Assembly (NCBI GenBank): GCA_947311455.1 | Contig: CAMZKY010000117.1 | Coordinates: 1 to 24,644, forward strand | From: an uncultured Marinosulfonomonas sp. | Lineage (GTDB): Bacteria; Pseudomonadota; Alphaproteobacteria; Rhodobacterales; Rhodobacteraceae | DNA: 24,644 nucleotides | Direction: 5' to 3' | In this document: positions 1 to 7,357 of the stretch, piece by piece | Position numbering within the stretch: the first letter of the stretch is position 1 | Layout of the letters: the number at the start of each line of letters is the position of its first letter | Notes under the pieces: generated by a model | The model's database searches: none | Told to the model about the DNA's origin: nothing | Seen by the model: only the letters and a program-made list of their open reading frames with translations | Position numbers and translations under genes: made by a program

Positions 1-329
1 ACCACCACACGCAGCAGATAATCGGTGTCGCCGGTCATCAGGTGGCAGTCGATGATCTCGTCTATGTTCTGAATCCGGCGCTCGAATTCACGCGCTGCAT
101 CGGTTGAATGATGCGCCAGACGGATCTGGATGAAAACTGTCACCGGCAGGCCATAGGCCTTTTGGTTGACGATCGCGGTATAACCTTCGATCACCCCGCT
201 TTTCTCCAGCATGCGCAGCCGCCGCAGACAGGGCGAGGGCGACAGGTTCACCCGCGCGGCCAGTTCGGCATTGCTGAGTCGGCCATCCTTTTGCAATTCG
301 CGCAGGATTTGCAGGTCTTTATCGTCCAT
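1..329 (-). CDS. mdeR: Lrp/AsnC-family transcriptional regulator, MdeR-like (partial, C-terminus cut)
   Basis: DNA-binding regulator of the Lrp/AsnC family, probably controlling the adjacent methionine-degradation genes. The minus-strand frame opens at an ATG at 329 and runs off the window edge, giving 109 codons without a stop. The start MDDKDLQILRELQKDGRLSN is a typical Lrp N-terminus; the winged helix-turn-helix follows (NAELAARVNLSPSPCLRRL, about residues 20-38), then the hinge EKSGVIEGYTA and the first strands of the RAM effector-binding domain (GLPVTVFIQIRL). The retained tail (CHLMTGDTDYLLRVVV) matches the ligand-sensing part of the family. It is divergent from the methionine gamma-lyase gene, as mdeR is from mdeA in Pseudomonas putida, and shares a 119-bp control region with it. 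The symbol rests on that context; the Lrp family call is secure. Confidence 0.85.
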   Translation of the reverse strand, partial: MDDKDLQILRELQKDGRLSNAELAARVNLSPSPCLRRLRMLEKSGVIEGYTAIVNQKAYGLPVTVFIQIRLAHHSTDAAREFERRIQNIDEIIDCHLMTGDTDYLLRVV

Positions 330-340
330 ATTTGATATTT

Positions 341-377
341 CCTTGGCAGTTTGTGCCAATTTATAGGCAAACCAAGG
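341..377. promoter_or_regulatory. Imperfect palindrome, candidate Lrp-type operator between mdeR and mdeA
   Basis: CCTTGG at 341-346 and CCAAGG at 372-377 are the outer arms of an imperfect inverted repeat. The inner arms GCC/GGC and TTT/AAA flank an A/T-rich centre (AATTTATA, 358-365). Lrp-family sites are typically palindromic with A/T-rich centres, and this one lies in the shared divergent control region, 12 bp upstream of the regulator's start codon. I could not assign -35 and -10 boxes with confidence. Binding by the neighbouring regulator is an inference. Confidence 0.45.
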
Positions 378-448
378 CGCATAAAGCAAGGTAATGCCCC
401 TGATTGTGGTGTATTTTCGCAGCAACCAAACTTTCAGGAGCCTCCCCC

Positions 449-1657
449 ATGTCCAATACATCCAACGCATCCAACAACCCGCCCGAAGGCCTTGCCACCC
501 GCGCCATCCATTTTGGCTATAACCCGCAGGACGAACACGGCGCGCTCACGCCGCCGCTGCACCTTACTTCGACCTATGCGTTTGAAACCGCCGAAGCCGG
601 CGGCGAGATTTTTGCCGGCGAGCGCGAGGGCTTTGTCTATTCCCGCGTTGGCAATCCGACCACCGACCTGCTGGAGCGCCGCATTGCCAATCTTGAAGGG
701 GCCGAAGCCGCACTGGCCACGTCATCCGGCATGGGGGCGATCACCGCGCTTTTCTGGACCTATCTTGAAAGCGGTGACGAAATCATCACCGACCTCACGC
801 TTTATGGCTGCACCTTTGCGCTATTCAGCCACGGGTTTTCCCGCTTTGGCATCAAGGTCACCCATATTGACATGACTGACCCGGCCAATCTGGAATCAGC
901 GATCAATGACAAAACCAAATTCGTTTATTTCGAAACCCCCGCCAACCCCAATATGCGGATCGTCGATATTGCCGCCATATCGCGCATTGCCCACGCAAGC
1001 GGCGCGCAAGTGATTGTCGACAACACCTACGCCACGCCGATCATTACGCGACCTATCGAACTTGGCGCGGATTTTGTGGTGCATTCCGCCACCAAATATC
1101 TTGGCGGGCACGGCGATTTGCTGGCGGGCATCGTGGTGGGCCGGCTAGAGCAGATGATAGAGGTGCGCACCATCGGCATCAAGGATATGACCGGCGCGGT
1201 GATTTCCCCATTCAACTCCATGCTGATCCTGCGTGGGCTGAAAACACTGGAGCTGCGTATGGAACGCCACAGCGCCAATGCCATGGAAATCGCGCAGATG
1301 CTCGCAGCCCATACGGCGGTGGACTGGGTGAATTATCCCGGGCTGGAAAGCTTTACCCAGCATGATCTGGCCACGCGGCAAATGTCGATGTTTGGCGGCA
1401 TAATCGCCTTTGAGGTCAAGGGCGGGTTTGACGCCGGAAATCGGGTGATGTACGCCCTAAACATGATCACCCGCGCCGTCAGCCTTGGCGATGCTGAAAC
1501 CCTGATCCAGCATCCGGCCTCCATGACCCATATCACCTATACCGAGGAAGAGCGCGCCGCGCATGGCATCAGCGAAGGGCTGGTCCGCATTTCTGCCGGT
1601 CTGGAGAACGTCGATGACATTCTGGCAGCCCTGCAACGAGCCCTGACCCAAGCCTGA
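449..1657 (+). CDS. mdeA: L-methionine gamma-lyase (PLP-dependent)
   Basis: Splits L-methionine into methanethiol, ammonia and 2-oxobutyrate in the cytoplasm. The 402-residue protein is a full-length Cys/Met-metabolism PLP enzyme (fold type I). Visible residues: YSR (Y64, R66) that contacts phosphate on the partner subunit, LYGCTFA (Y119, C121), D191 in VDNTYATP, the PLP lysine K216 in SATKYLGGHGD, and K245-D246 in KDMTGA. The cysteine after YG and the KD pair correspond to Cys116 and Lys240-Asp241 of P. putida methionine gamma-lyase, and favour this activity over cystathionine or O-acetylhomoserine enzymes. The ATG at 449 is chosen because CAGGAG lies just upstream and the homologous N-terminus fits; an in-frame upstream start at 404 lacks support. 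mdeB follows after 10 bp. Codon use is GC-rich, like mdeB and unlike most of the window. Confidence 0.93.
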   Translation: MSNTSNASNNPPEGLATRAIHFGYNPQDEHGALTPPLHLTSTYAFETAEAGGEIFAGEREGFVYSRVGNPTTDLLERRIANLEGAEAALATSSGMGAITALFWTYLESGDEIITDLTLYGCTFALFSHGFSRFGIKVTHIDMTDPANLESAINDKTKFVYFETPANPNMRIVDIAAISRIAHASGAQVIVDNTYATPIITRPIELGADFVVHSATKYLGGHGDLLAGIVVGRLEQMIEVRTIGIKDMTGAVISPFNSMLILRGLKTLELRMERHSANAMEIAQMLAAHTAVDWVNYPGLESFTQHDLATRQMSMFGGIIAFEVKGGFDAGNRVMYALNMITRAVSLGDAETLIQHPASMTHITYTEEERAAHGISEGLVRISAGLENVDDILAALQRALTQA

Positions 1658-1667
1658 GGATACTGCC

Positions 1668-4046
1668 ATGCCCGCCGATATTGCCCGCCTGAAACAGATC
1701 GAAAACCGCCTGCTGTGGCTGTCCTGCTGGATCGTGCATAACGCCAACCACCTGCGAGCTAAAAGCGAAGGCTCGGTCAAGGTCGGCGGGCATCAGGCCT
1801 CGAGCGCGTCTTGCGCCTCGATCATGACCGCGCTCTATTTTCACGCTCTGCGCCCCGAGGACCGCGTCGCGGTCAAGCCCCATGCCTCGCCGGTATTTCA
1901 TGCGATCCAGTATCTGATGGGCAACCAGACCCGTGAAAAACTGGAGGCCTTCCGCGCCTATGGTGGCGCGCAATCCTACCCCAGCCGCACCAAGGATATT
2001 GATGACGTGGATTTCTCGACTGGCTCGGTCGGGCTGGGGGTGGCGGTAACGACGTTTGCCTCGATCGTGCAGGATTATCTGGCGGCCAAACCGTGGGCTG
2101 CCAGAAAACCCGAGGGCCGAATGATTGCGCTGGTGGGCGACGCCGAGCTGGACGAGGGCAATATTTACGAGGCCCTGCAATAGGGCTGGAAGCACAATCT
2201 GCGCAACACATGGTGGGTGATAGATTACAACCGTCAAAGCCTTGATGGCGTGGTGCGCGAGGGGCTTTCCGAACGGATAGAGGCGATATTCACCGCCTTT
2301 GGCTGGGATGTGGTGCGCCTGAAATACGGCGTGTTGCAGCGCGCCGCCTTTGCAGAGCCAGGCGGCGAGGCCCTGCAAGGCTGGATCGACACCTGCCCCA
2401 ACCAGATGTATTCGGCGCTGACCTATCAGGGCGGGGCCGCGTGGCGTGCGCGCCTGATGGATGACATCGGCAAAGAGGACGGCATCGCGGCGCTGCTGGA
2501 GCGGCGCTCGGACGCGGAGTTGGCCGAACTCATGAACAACCTCGGCGGCCATTGTCTGGAAACGCTCACGCAAACCTTCGGCAGCATCACCCATGACCGC
2601 CCGACCGTGTTTGTCGCCTACACCATCAAGGGCTGGCGCACGCCGCTGGCGGGCCACAAGGATAACCATGCCGGCCTGATGACCCCCACCCAAATGGCCG
2701 CATTTCAGGCCGATATGGCTGTGCCGGAAGGGCAGGAATGGGATCCGCTGGCCACCATCGAAAAGCCGCAAGCCTTGCAGGACTGGCTGCAAGATGTGCC
2801 GTTCTTTGCCAAGGGCACCCGCCGGTTCACCGCCCCCGCCATCCCTGCGGGCGAACCTGCCTTTCTACCGGATCGCGAGGAATCCACCCAGGCTGGTTTT
2901 GGCAAGATCCTCGACCAGCTTGCCCGCAGCGGTGATGCATTGGCGGAACGCATCGGCACCACCTCGCCCGATGTGACGGTCTCCACCAACCTTGGCGGCT
3001 GGGTCAACCGCAAGGGGCTGTTTGCCCGTGAGGCCCGCGCCGATACCTTTCGCGACCAGAAAATCCCCTCAGCCCAGAAATGGCAGTTTTCACGGGAAGG
3101 CCAGCATATCGAACTAGGCATTGCCGAAATGAACCTGTTTCTGCTGCTCGGCGCGGCGGGGCTGTCCCATTCCCTGTTTGGCGAACGCCTGCTGCCTATC
3201 GGCACGGTTTATGACCCGTTCGTGGTGCGCGGCGGCGATGCGCTGAATTACGCCTGCTACATGGATGCGCGTTTCATGATAGTCGGCACCCCTTCGGGCG
3301 TTACGCTCGCCCCCGAGGGCGGCGCGCACCAGTCTGTCGGCACACCGCTAATCGGCATGGCACAAGACGGGCTGGCGGCGTTCGAGCCGGCCTATCTGGA
3401 CGAGTTGGGCATCATCATGAACTGGGCCTTTGACTATATGCAGCGTGATGGCGAGGGCGACCCGGACGAGCGCACATGGCTGCGCGACGAAACCGGCGGC
3501 GCGGTTTATCTGCGCCTGTCCACCCTGCCGCTGGAACAGCCGCACAGCCGCGATACCGCCGAATTTCGCCAGAACGTCATCGACGGCGCCTACTGGATGC
3601 GCGAACCCGGCCCGAATTGCGAGATCGTGATCGCCTATCAGGGCGTTATCGCTCCCGAAGCGATCAGGGCCGCAGGCCGGATCGGCAATGGTCGGCGCGA
3701 TATCGGCGTGCTGGCGGTGACCTCGGCCGACCGTCTGAACGCCGGCTGGCACGCCGCCACCCGCATGCGCCGACGCGGCCATAAAAGCGCCACCAGCCAT
3801 ATCGAACGGATTCTGGCCCGCCTGCCACGCCACTGCCTGCTGATCACCGTCATCGACGGCCACCCCGCCACCCTGTCATGGCTAGGCGGCGTGCAGGGCC
3901 ACCGGACCATCTCGCTCGGGGTTGAGCATTTCGGACAAACCGGAACCGTGCAGGACCTTTACCGCCATTACGGTATCAACGCCGAGGCCATCATTTCCGC
4001 CGTCAGCGAACTGTCCGCAGGGCAGCCGATTTCCGGCATCCTGTAG
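1668..4046 (+). pseudogene. mdeB: MdeB-like 2-oxobutyrate (pyruvate) dehydrogenase E1, interrupted by an in-frame amber codon
   Basis: Homodimeric-type PDH E1/transketolase-like, thiamine-diphosphate enzyme of 792 codons, expected to oxidise the 2-oxobutyrate made by MdeA. Residues 1-171 hold the thiamine region with GGHQASS (40-46) and GDAELDEGN (157-165), the position of the GDG...N cofactor motif. Codon 172 is TAG (2181-2183). The same frame then continues without shift through GWKHNLRN and VIDYNRQSLDG, the expected next stretch, to a second TAG at 4044-4046. Family members usually have a charged residue here, so GAG to TAG is the simplest change. The part after the stop is 610 codons from a possible GTG at 2217, but homology starts before it, so separate restart is unlikely to give a working enzyme. 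TAG ends several other genes here, so amber is not generally reassigned. Spacing from mdeA is 10 bp with a TGAGGA ribosome-binding site. Pseudogene, sequencing error and readthrough cannot be separated from sequence alone. Confidence 0.85.
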
Positions 4047-4374
4047 AGAACATCCTGTTCAAACGCACAACCGCAGTATCTTGAGCCTTTTCGCGCTAAA
4101 ACGCCCCCTTCGAGTTTCTCATGTCGAGCGAGAGGATTTGACATCGCGGCAACCGGTCGGGCACGAAATTCACGAAAAACCCTTGTTTTATTGGGGTTTC
4201 GTAGAGCGAACCAAATCGCCTTGAGGTTCGGTCGAATAGAGAGAAACGGGGGTTAGAGAGCGCATCGGGGCGTTTCGCCATTCTCGCAGGTTCGGTCACC
4301 AAGCCTAAACCCCTTTGAAACATAAAGAAAATTACCCCCACGTCGGGGCACATTCGCGTTTCAATGAAGGCAAG
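4047..4374. other. Intergenic region between mdeB and tRNA-Ser
   Basis: 328 bp with no credible gene. It holds a small palindrome, GAACA-tcc-TGTTC (4048-4060), two bases after the mdeB stop. A longer hairpin at 4173-4201 has arms CGAAAAACCC and GGGGTTTCG and a T-rich loop, but no T-run after it. A 10-bp direct repeat AGGTTCGGTC lies at 4224-4233 and 4288-4297. Inverted arms GAAACG (4243-4248) and CGTTTC (4271-4276) are also present. I see no integrase remnant and no duplicate of the tRNA 3' end. Confidence 0.5.
4322..4349 (-). terminator. Possible short terminator after tRNA-Ser
   Basis: Read on the minus strand, a 4-bp G/C stem (CCCC, loop GACGT, GGGG; 4336-4348) is followed by a T-rich stretch (TAATTTTCTTT). 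It lies about 25 bp beyond the tRNA 3' end, where a terminator would be expected. The stem is short, so this is a weak call. Confidence 0.35.
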
Positions 4375-4464
4375 TGGCGGAGGAGGAGGGATTCGAACCC
4401 TCGGTAGACTTTCACCTACGTCGGTTTTCAAGACCGGTGCATTCAACCACTCTGCCACCCCTCC
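4375..4464 (-). tRNA. tRNA-Ser (anticodon UGA)
   Basis: 90-nt class II tRNA. Read on the minus strand, it starts GGAGGGG and ends CTCCTCC-G-CCA, giving a 7-bp acceptor stem with one G-T pair, discriminator G and an encoded CCA. The D-arm contains GGCAGAGTGG-TTGAA. The anticodon stem-loop ACCGGT-CTTGAAA-ACCG(A) carries TGA. A long variable arm (CGTAGGTGAAAGTCTACCG) and T-arm (GAGGG-TTCGAAT-CCCTC) follow. The long variable arm and anticodon both indicate serine, decoding UCA and related codons. Its 3' end points toward the GC-rich mde block. Confidence 0.97.
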
Positions 4465-4555
4465 GCGTGCAGGCACTCCTAACGATAAGTTTCTGATTCG
4501 AAAAGCCTAATTCACACCAAAGCATGGGGAAATTCGCCGATCTTGGCTTGTGCCC

Positions 4556-4584
4556 TTTTCATAAGTGTAATCTCAGGGTAGACT
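4556..4584 (+). promoter_or_regulatory. Possible sigma-70-type promoter for the 4688 gene run
   Basis: TTTTCA (4556-4561) and TAGACT (4579-4584) are 17 bp apart, in the 223-bp gap between the divergent tRNA-Ser and the SPOR-domain gene. It is the best-spaced pair I found, but both boxes deviate from consensus and no activator site is evident. Confidence 0.25.
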
Positions 4585-4687
4585 GTGCTAAAGTCATATC
4601 GTGAAATCGGATGGCAAAATGAGTGGTAAAACCGGAAAACCGGATAAAAGTGTCGCAAAAACAAGGCACTAGTGAAAAGGGCAAATC

Positions 4688-5527
4688 ATGACTTTGGCAA
4701 AAATATGGCGGATTGTCATTGTGGCAGGTATCGCGCTGACCGTTGCAAATTGCGAAGATGGCGCAAAATTCAACCCGTTCAAAGCGCGGGATGGCCAAGA
4801 AAATACCCCTTCTCAAAGTGGATCAACCCGATTGGTGGCCCGCGATGTAGAAGCACCCGACGTTTTTCAGGTAACAAGCGGTGGCCTTTGGGATGGTCGC
4901 CCGTCGCTTGGTGGCGTATGGATCGCGCACCCAGATGTAAAAGACCCCGAGCGTGTGATCATCCGCAATCAAGCCAACGGTAAATTTGTGATCGGGGCCT
5001 TATTCCGGCGCGAACGCGAAAACCCTGGCCCTGTTTTACAAGTGTCCAGCGATGCGGCTGACGCGCTTGGGATGTTGGCGGGGCAGCCATCAGACCTGAA
5101 CGTCACTGCATTGCGTCGCCAAGAGGTATCAGAGCAACCCGCCACCAACACTATTCAAACCCTTGATGCACCGGAAACTGTACAAGAAACGGCGCTTGAT
5201 CCGATTGAATCCGCAGCGGTGGCGATTGAAACGGCCACCCCATCTGCAAAACCCACACCAAAACCGACAAAACCCGCACCGATCACATCTAACCTGAACA
5301 AACCCTTTATCCAGCTTGGTATATTTAGCGTTAAATCGAATGCCACAGCCACCAGCAAAAAGATGAAGGCGGCGGGTTTGCTAACACAAGTTATCAAATC
5401 CAGCAGCAGCGGTAAAACGTTTTGGCGCGTGTTGGTTGGGCCAGCAACCACAAAATCCGAACGCAACTCATTGCTTAAAAAAGTGAAATCGTTAGGCTTT
5501 GGTGACGCTTACTTTGTCACAAACTAA
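4688..5527 (+). CDS. SPOR-domain envelope protein with an RlpA-like region
   Basis: Predicted envelope protein of 279 residues, probably binding denuded peptidoglycan at the septum. Residues 7-21 are hydrophobic and followed by N-C at 21-22. This could be a lipoprotein signal, but Asn before the cysteine is unusual, so lipidation is uncertain. Residues about 62-145 (GLWDGRPSLGG, AHPDVKDPERV, SSDAADALGMLAG, LNVTALRR) resemble the double-psi barrel of RlpA lytic transglycosylases. The histidine of the AHP stretch is present, but the usual NDRGP segment with its aspartate is replaced by LFRRERENPGP. A Thr/Pro/Lys-rich linker (185-200) leads to a C-terminal SPOR domain (206-277, FIQLGIFSVKSNA to WRVLVGP). 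The ATG at 4688 follows AAAGGG. The next gene is a D-Ala-D-Ala carboxypeptidase 31 bp away, as rlpA is in many alphaproteobacteria. Confidence 0.8.
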   Translation: MTLAKIWRIVIVAGIALTVANCEDGAKFNPFKARDGQENTPSQSGSTRLVARDVEAPDVFQVTSGGLWDGRPSLGGVWIAHPDVKDPERVIIRNQANGKFVIGALFRRERENPGPVLQVSSDAADALGMLAGQPSDLNVTALRRQEVSEQPATNTIQTLDAPETVQETALDPIESAAVAIETATPSAKPTPKPTKPAPITSNLNKPFIQLGIFSVKSNATATSKKMKAAGLLTQVIKSSSSGKTFWRVLVGPATTKSERNSLLKKVKSLGFGDAYFVTN

Positions 5528-5558
5528 TTCACCATATAAACCGATTGGGGAACCTGAA

Positions 5559-6728
5559 ATGAAACAGCCGCTTTCAATACTGATTGGACTATTTGCTTTC
5601 ATTTTAACGGCGTTCCCCGCACTTGCGCAATTTGATACACGCGCTACTGCCGCCTATGTTATTGATCATACCACCGGCACAGTTTTGATGGCAAAGCAGT
5701 CTGACGTTCCTTTGCCTCCTGCCTCGATGTCAAAACTGATGACAGTTTACATGACATTCGAAGCCCTGCGTGATGGGCGGCTTACCATGGACACGCGCTT
5801 GCCTGTCTCTCAGCATTCAATGGATTACACAGGTTCAACCATGTTCCTGAACACCTCGGATCGGGTTAGTGTTAGTGATTTATTGCACGGAGTTATAATT
5901 TTGTCCGGAAATGACGCGTCATCCGTATTGGCTGAAGCCCTTTCCCCCGATGGCTCAGAAGCAGGATTTGCCAAAATTATGACGCAGCGCGCCACCAAGC
6001 TGGGTATGACCAACTCCACCTTCGCCAATTCCAACGGCTGGCCCGACCCGGGCCAAAGGATGAGCGTGCATGATCTGGCCATTCTGGCCAATCGTATAAT
6101 CACCGATTTCCCCGAGTATTATCCGATCTTTGCTCAAACCGAATTCTTGTTTGATGGCCGCGCTCCGCAAAACAAATCCAACCGCAATCCATTGCTAAAG
6201 CTTGGCATTGGTGCCGATGGCCTCAAAACTGGCCACACAAAAGAGGCCGGATACGGGCTTGTTGGGTCAGCTATACAGGGTAAAAGGCGGGTTGTCTTTG
6301 TGATCACCGGATTAAGCAGCGCAGGTGAACGCGCAACCGAGGCCGAGCGTATTGTAAACTGGGCATTTCGTCAATTTGCGTTGAAAACTTTGGTGCCTGC
6401 CGGAGAAACCGTTACACACGCCGACATTTGGATGGGGCGTGCCAAGCAGGTTGGGTTGACAGTAAACCAAGACCTAACTTTGCTGTTACCTACCTTAATT
6501 CAAAGTGATATAACCGCAAATGTCGTTTATGACGGGCCAATCAATGCCCCTGTTACAAAAGGCAAAGAACTTGCTAAACTGGTTATCAAACGGGGCAACC
6601 TACCGGATATGATTGTGCCGCTTTACGCAGATTCAGATGTAGAGGCTGGCGGTTTTTTAACCCGTTTCCGCACTTCGGCAAAAATCCTAATTGGCAAAGC
6701 CTTAAATGGCATACAGGGCTTACTGTGA
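5559..6728 (+). CDS. dacC: D-alanyl-D-alanine carboxypeptidase (PBP5/DacC family)
   Basis: Periplasmic low-molecular-weight penicillin-binding protein that removes the terminal D-Ala from peptidoglycan stem peptides. The 389-residue product has a signal peptide (residues 1-23, ending FPALA-Q). The three active-site motifs are present: SMSK (S56-K59, nucleophile and general base), SGN (116-118) and KTG (223-225). After about residue 255 a C-terminal beta domain of the PBP5 type follows, and the end (FRTSAKILIGKALNGIQGLL) could form an amphipathic membrane anchor. The start at 5559 places the signal peptide at the N-terminus and follows GGGGA; an in-frame upstream codon at 5499 would overlap the SPOR gene and add residues before the signal. 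It overlaps tmk by 4 nt, so translation is probably coupled. Confidence 0.93.
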   Translation: MKQPLSILIGLFAFILTAFPALAQFDTRATAAYVIDHTTGTVLMAKQSDVPLPPASMSKLMTVYMTFEALRDGRLTMDTRLPVSQHSMDYTGSTMFLNTSDRVSVSDLLHGVIILSGNDASSVLAEALSPDGSEAGFAKIMTQRATKLGMTNSTFANSNGWPDPGQRMSVHDLAILANRIITDFPEYYPIFAQTEFLFDGRAPQNKSNRNPLLKLGIGADGLKTGHTKEAGYGLVGSAIQGKRRVVFVITGLSSAGERATEAERIVNWAFRQFALKTLVPAGETVTHADIWMGRAKQVGLTVNQDLTLLLPTLIQSDITANVVYDGPINAPVTKGKELAKLVIKRGNLPDMIVPLYADSDVEAGGFLTRFRTSAKILIGKALNGIQGLL

Positions 6729-7357
6729 CTTCCCCACAAAAAGGCGCATTCATCACTTTTGAAGGTATTGACGGGTCGGGGAAATCCACGCAAGCCCGTC
6801 TTTTGGCAAAATCTTTGCAAGATAATTCGCAAGATGTGATTTTAACCCGCGAGCCGGGCGGCTCAATCGGGGCCGAAGAAATTCGGGGGCTGCTGGTAGA
6901 AGGTGATCCGGATCGCTGGTCGGCACATACCGAAATTTTATTGTTTAATGCTGCACGTCGTGATCATTGGGAAAAAACTATTTTTCCCAATGTAAACGCC
7001 GGAAAAACTGTCATTTCAGATCGTTTTGCTGATTCAACCCGTGTGTATCAAGGAGTGGCACGTGCCGAATTGCGCCCGCTTGTCGATCAACTGCACGATC
7101 TGATTATCGGGGTTGAACCAGACCTGACCTTTATCATTGATATGGATTCCCATACTGCCCTGACTCGTGGTTTGGCGCGCCAATCCGGCGAAGATCGGTT
7201 TGAGGATTTGGGGCTGGGTTTCCAAATTGAATTGCGTCAAGGTTTTCTGGATTTGGCCAAGGATTTCCCAGATCGCTGTCATGTTATTGACGGAGCGCGT
7301 GATGCTGAAACCATTGCCAAAGACATTACCGCCATCACACTGGATTTTCTGCGATGA
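6725..7357 (+). CDS. tmk: Thymidylate kinase
   Basis: Phosphorylates dTMP to dTDP with ATP for dTTP synthesis. The 210-residue length is normal. The P-loop is FEGIDGSGKST (12-22); TREPGGS follows, then the DRFADSTRVYQG substrate segment, and a lid with arginines (LARQSGEDRFE). The start is a GTG embedded in GTGA, whose TGA ends the upstream dacC gene. The end overlaps holB by ATGA, so this gene is tightly coupled on both sides. The tmk-holB pairing is common in bacteria. Confidence 0.96.
   Translation: MTSPQKGAFITFEGIDGSGKSTQARLLAKSLQDNSQDVILTREPGGSIGAEEIRGLLVEGDPDRWSAHTEILLFNAARRDHWEKTIFPNVNAGKTVISDRFADSTRVYQGVARAELRPLVDQLHDLIIGVEPDLTFIIDMDSHTALTRGLARQSGEDRFEDLGLGFQIELRQGFLDLAKDFPDRCHVIDGARDAETIAKDITAITLDFLR

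Noticed and set aside
2181..2183. Amber codon read as pyrrolysine or as a genome-wide reassigned TAG
   Set aside because: ilvC, ppdK, glyS, the second Lrp gene and mdeB itself all end in TAG, and no suppressor tRNA or pyl gene is in the window. Local readthrough remains possible but reassignment does not fit.
1569..2792. 407-codon open frame on the minus strand opposite mdeA-mdeB
   Set aside because: It is antisense to two clearly homologous genes in GC-rich DNA, where long shadow frames are expected. The translation has no recognisable domain and no ribosome-binding site.
4224..4297. AGGTTCGGTC direct repeat as a possible att site or degenerate T-arm
   Set aside because: Only 10 bp, two copies 64 bp apart, with no match to the tRNA-Ser 3' end and no integrase nearby.
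4096..4476. 126-codon minus-strand frame starting MPARGGVAEWLNAPVLK
   Set aside because: Its first third is the tRNA-Ser gene read as protein, a familiar false prediction. The remainder has no recognisable feature.
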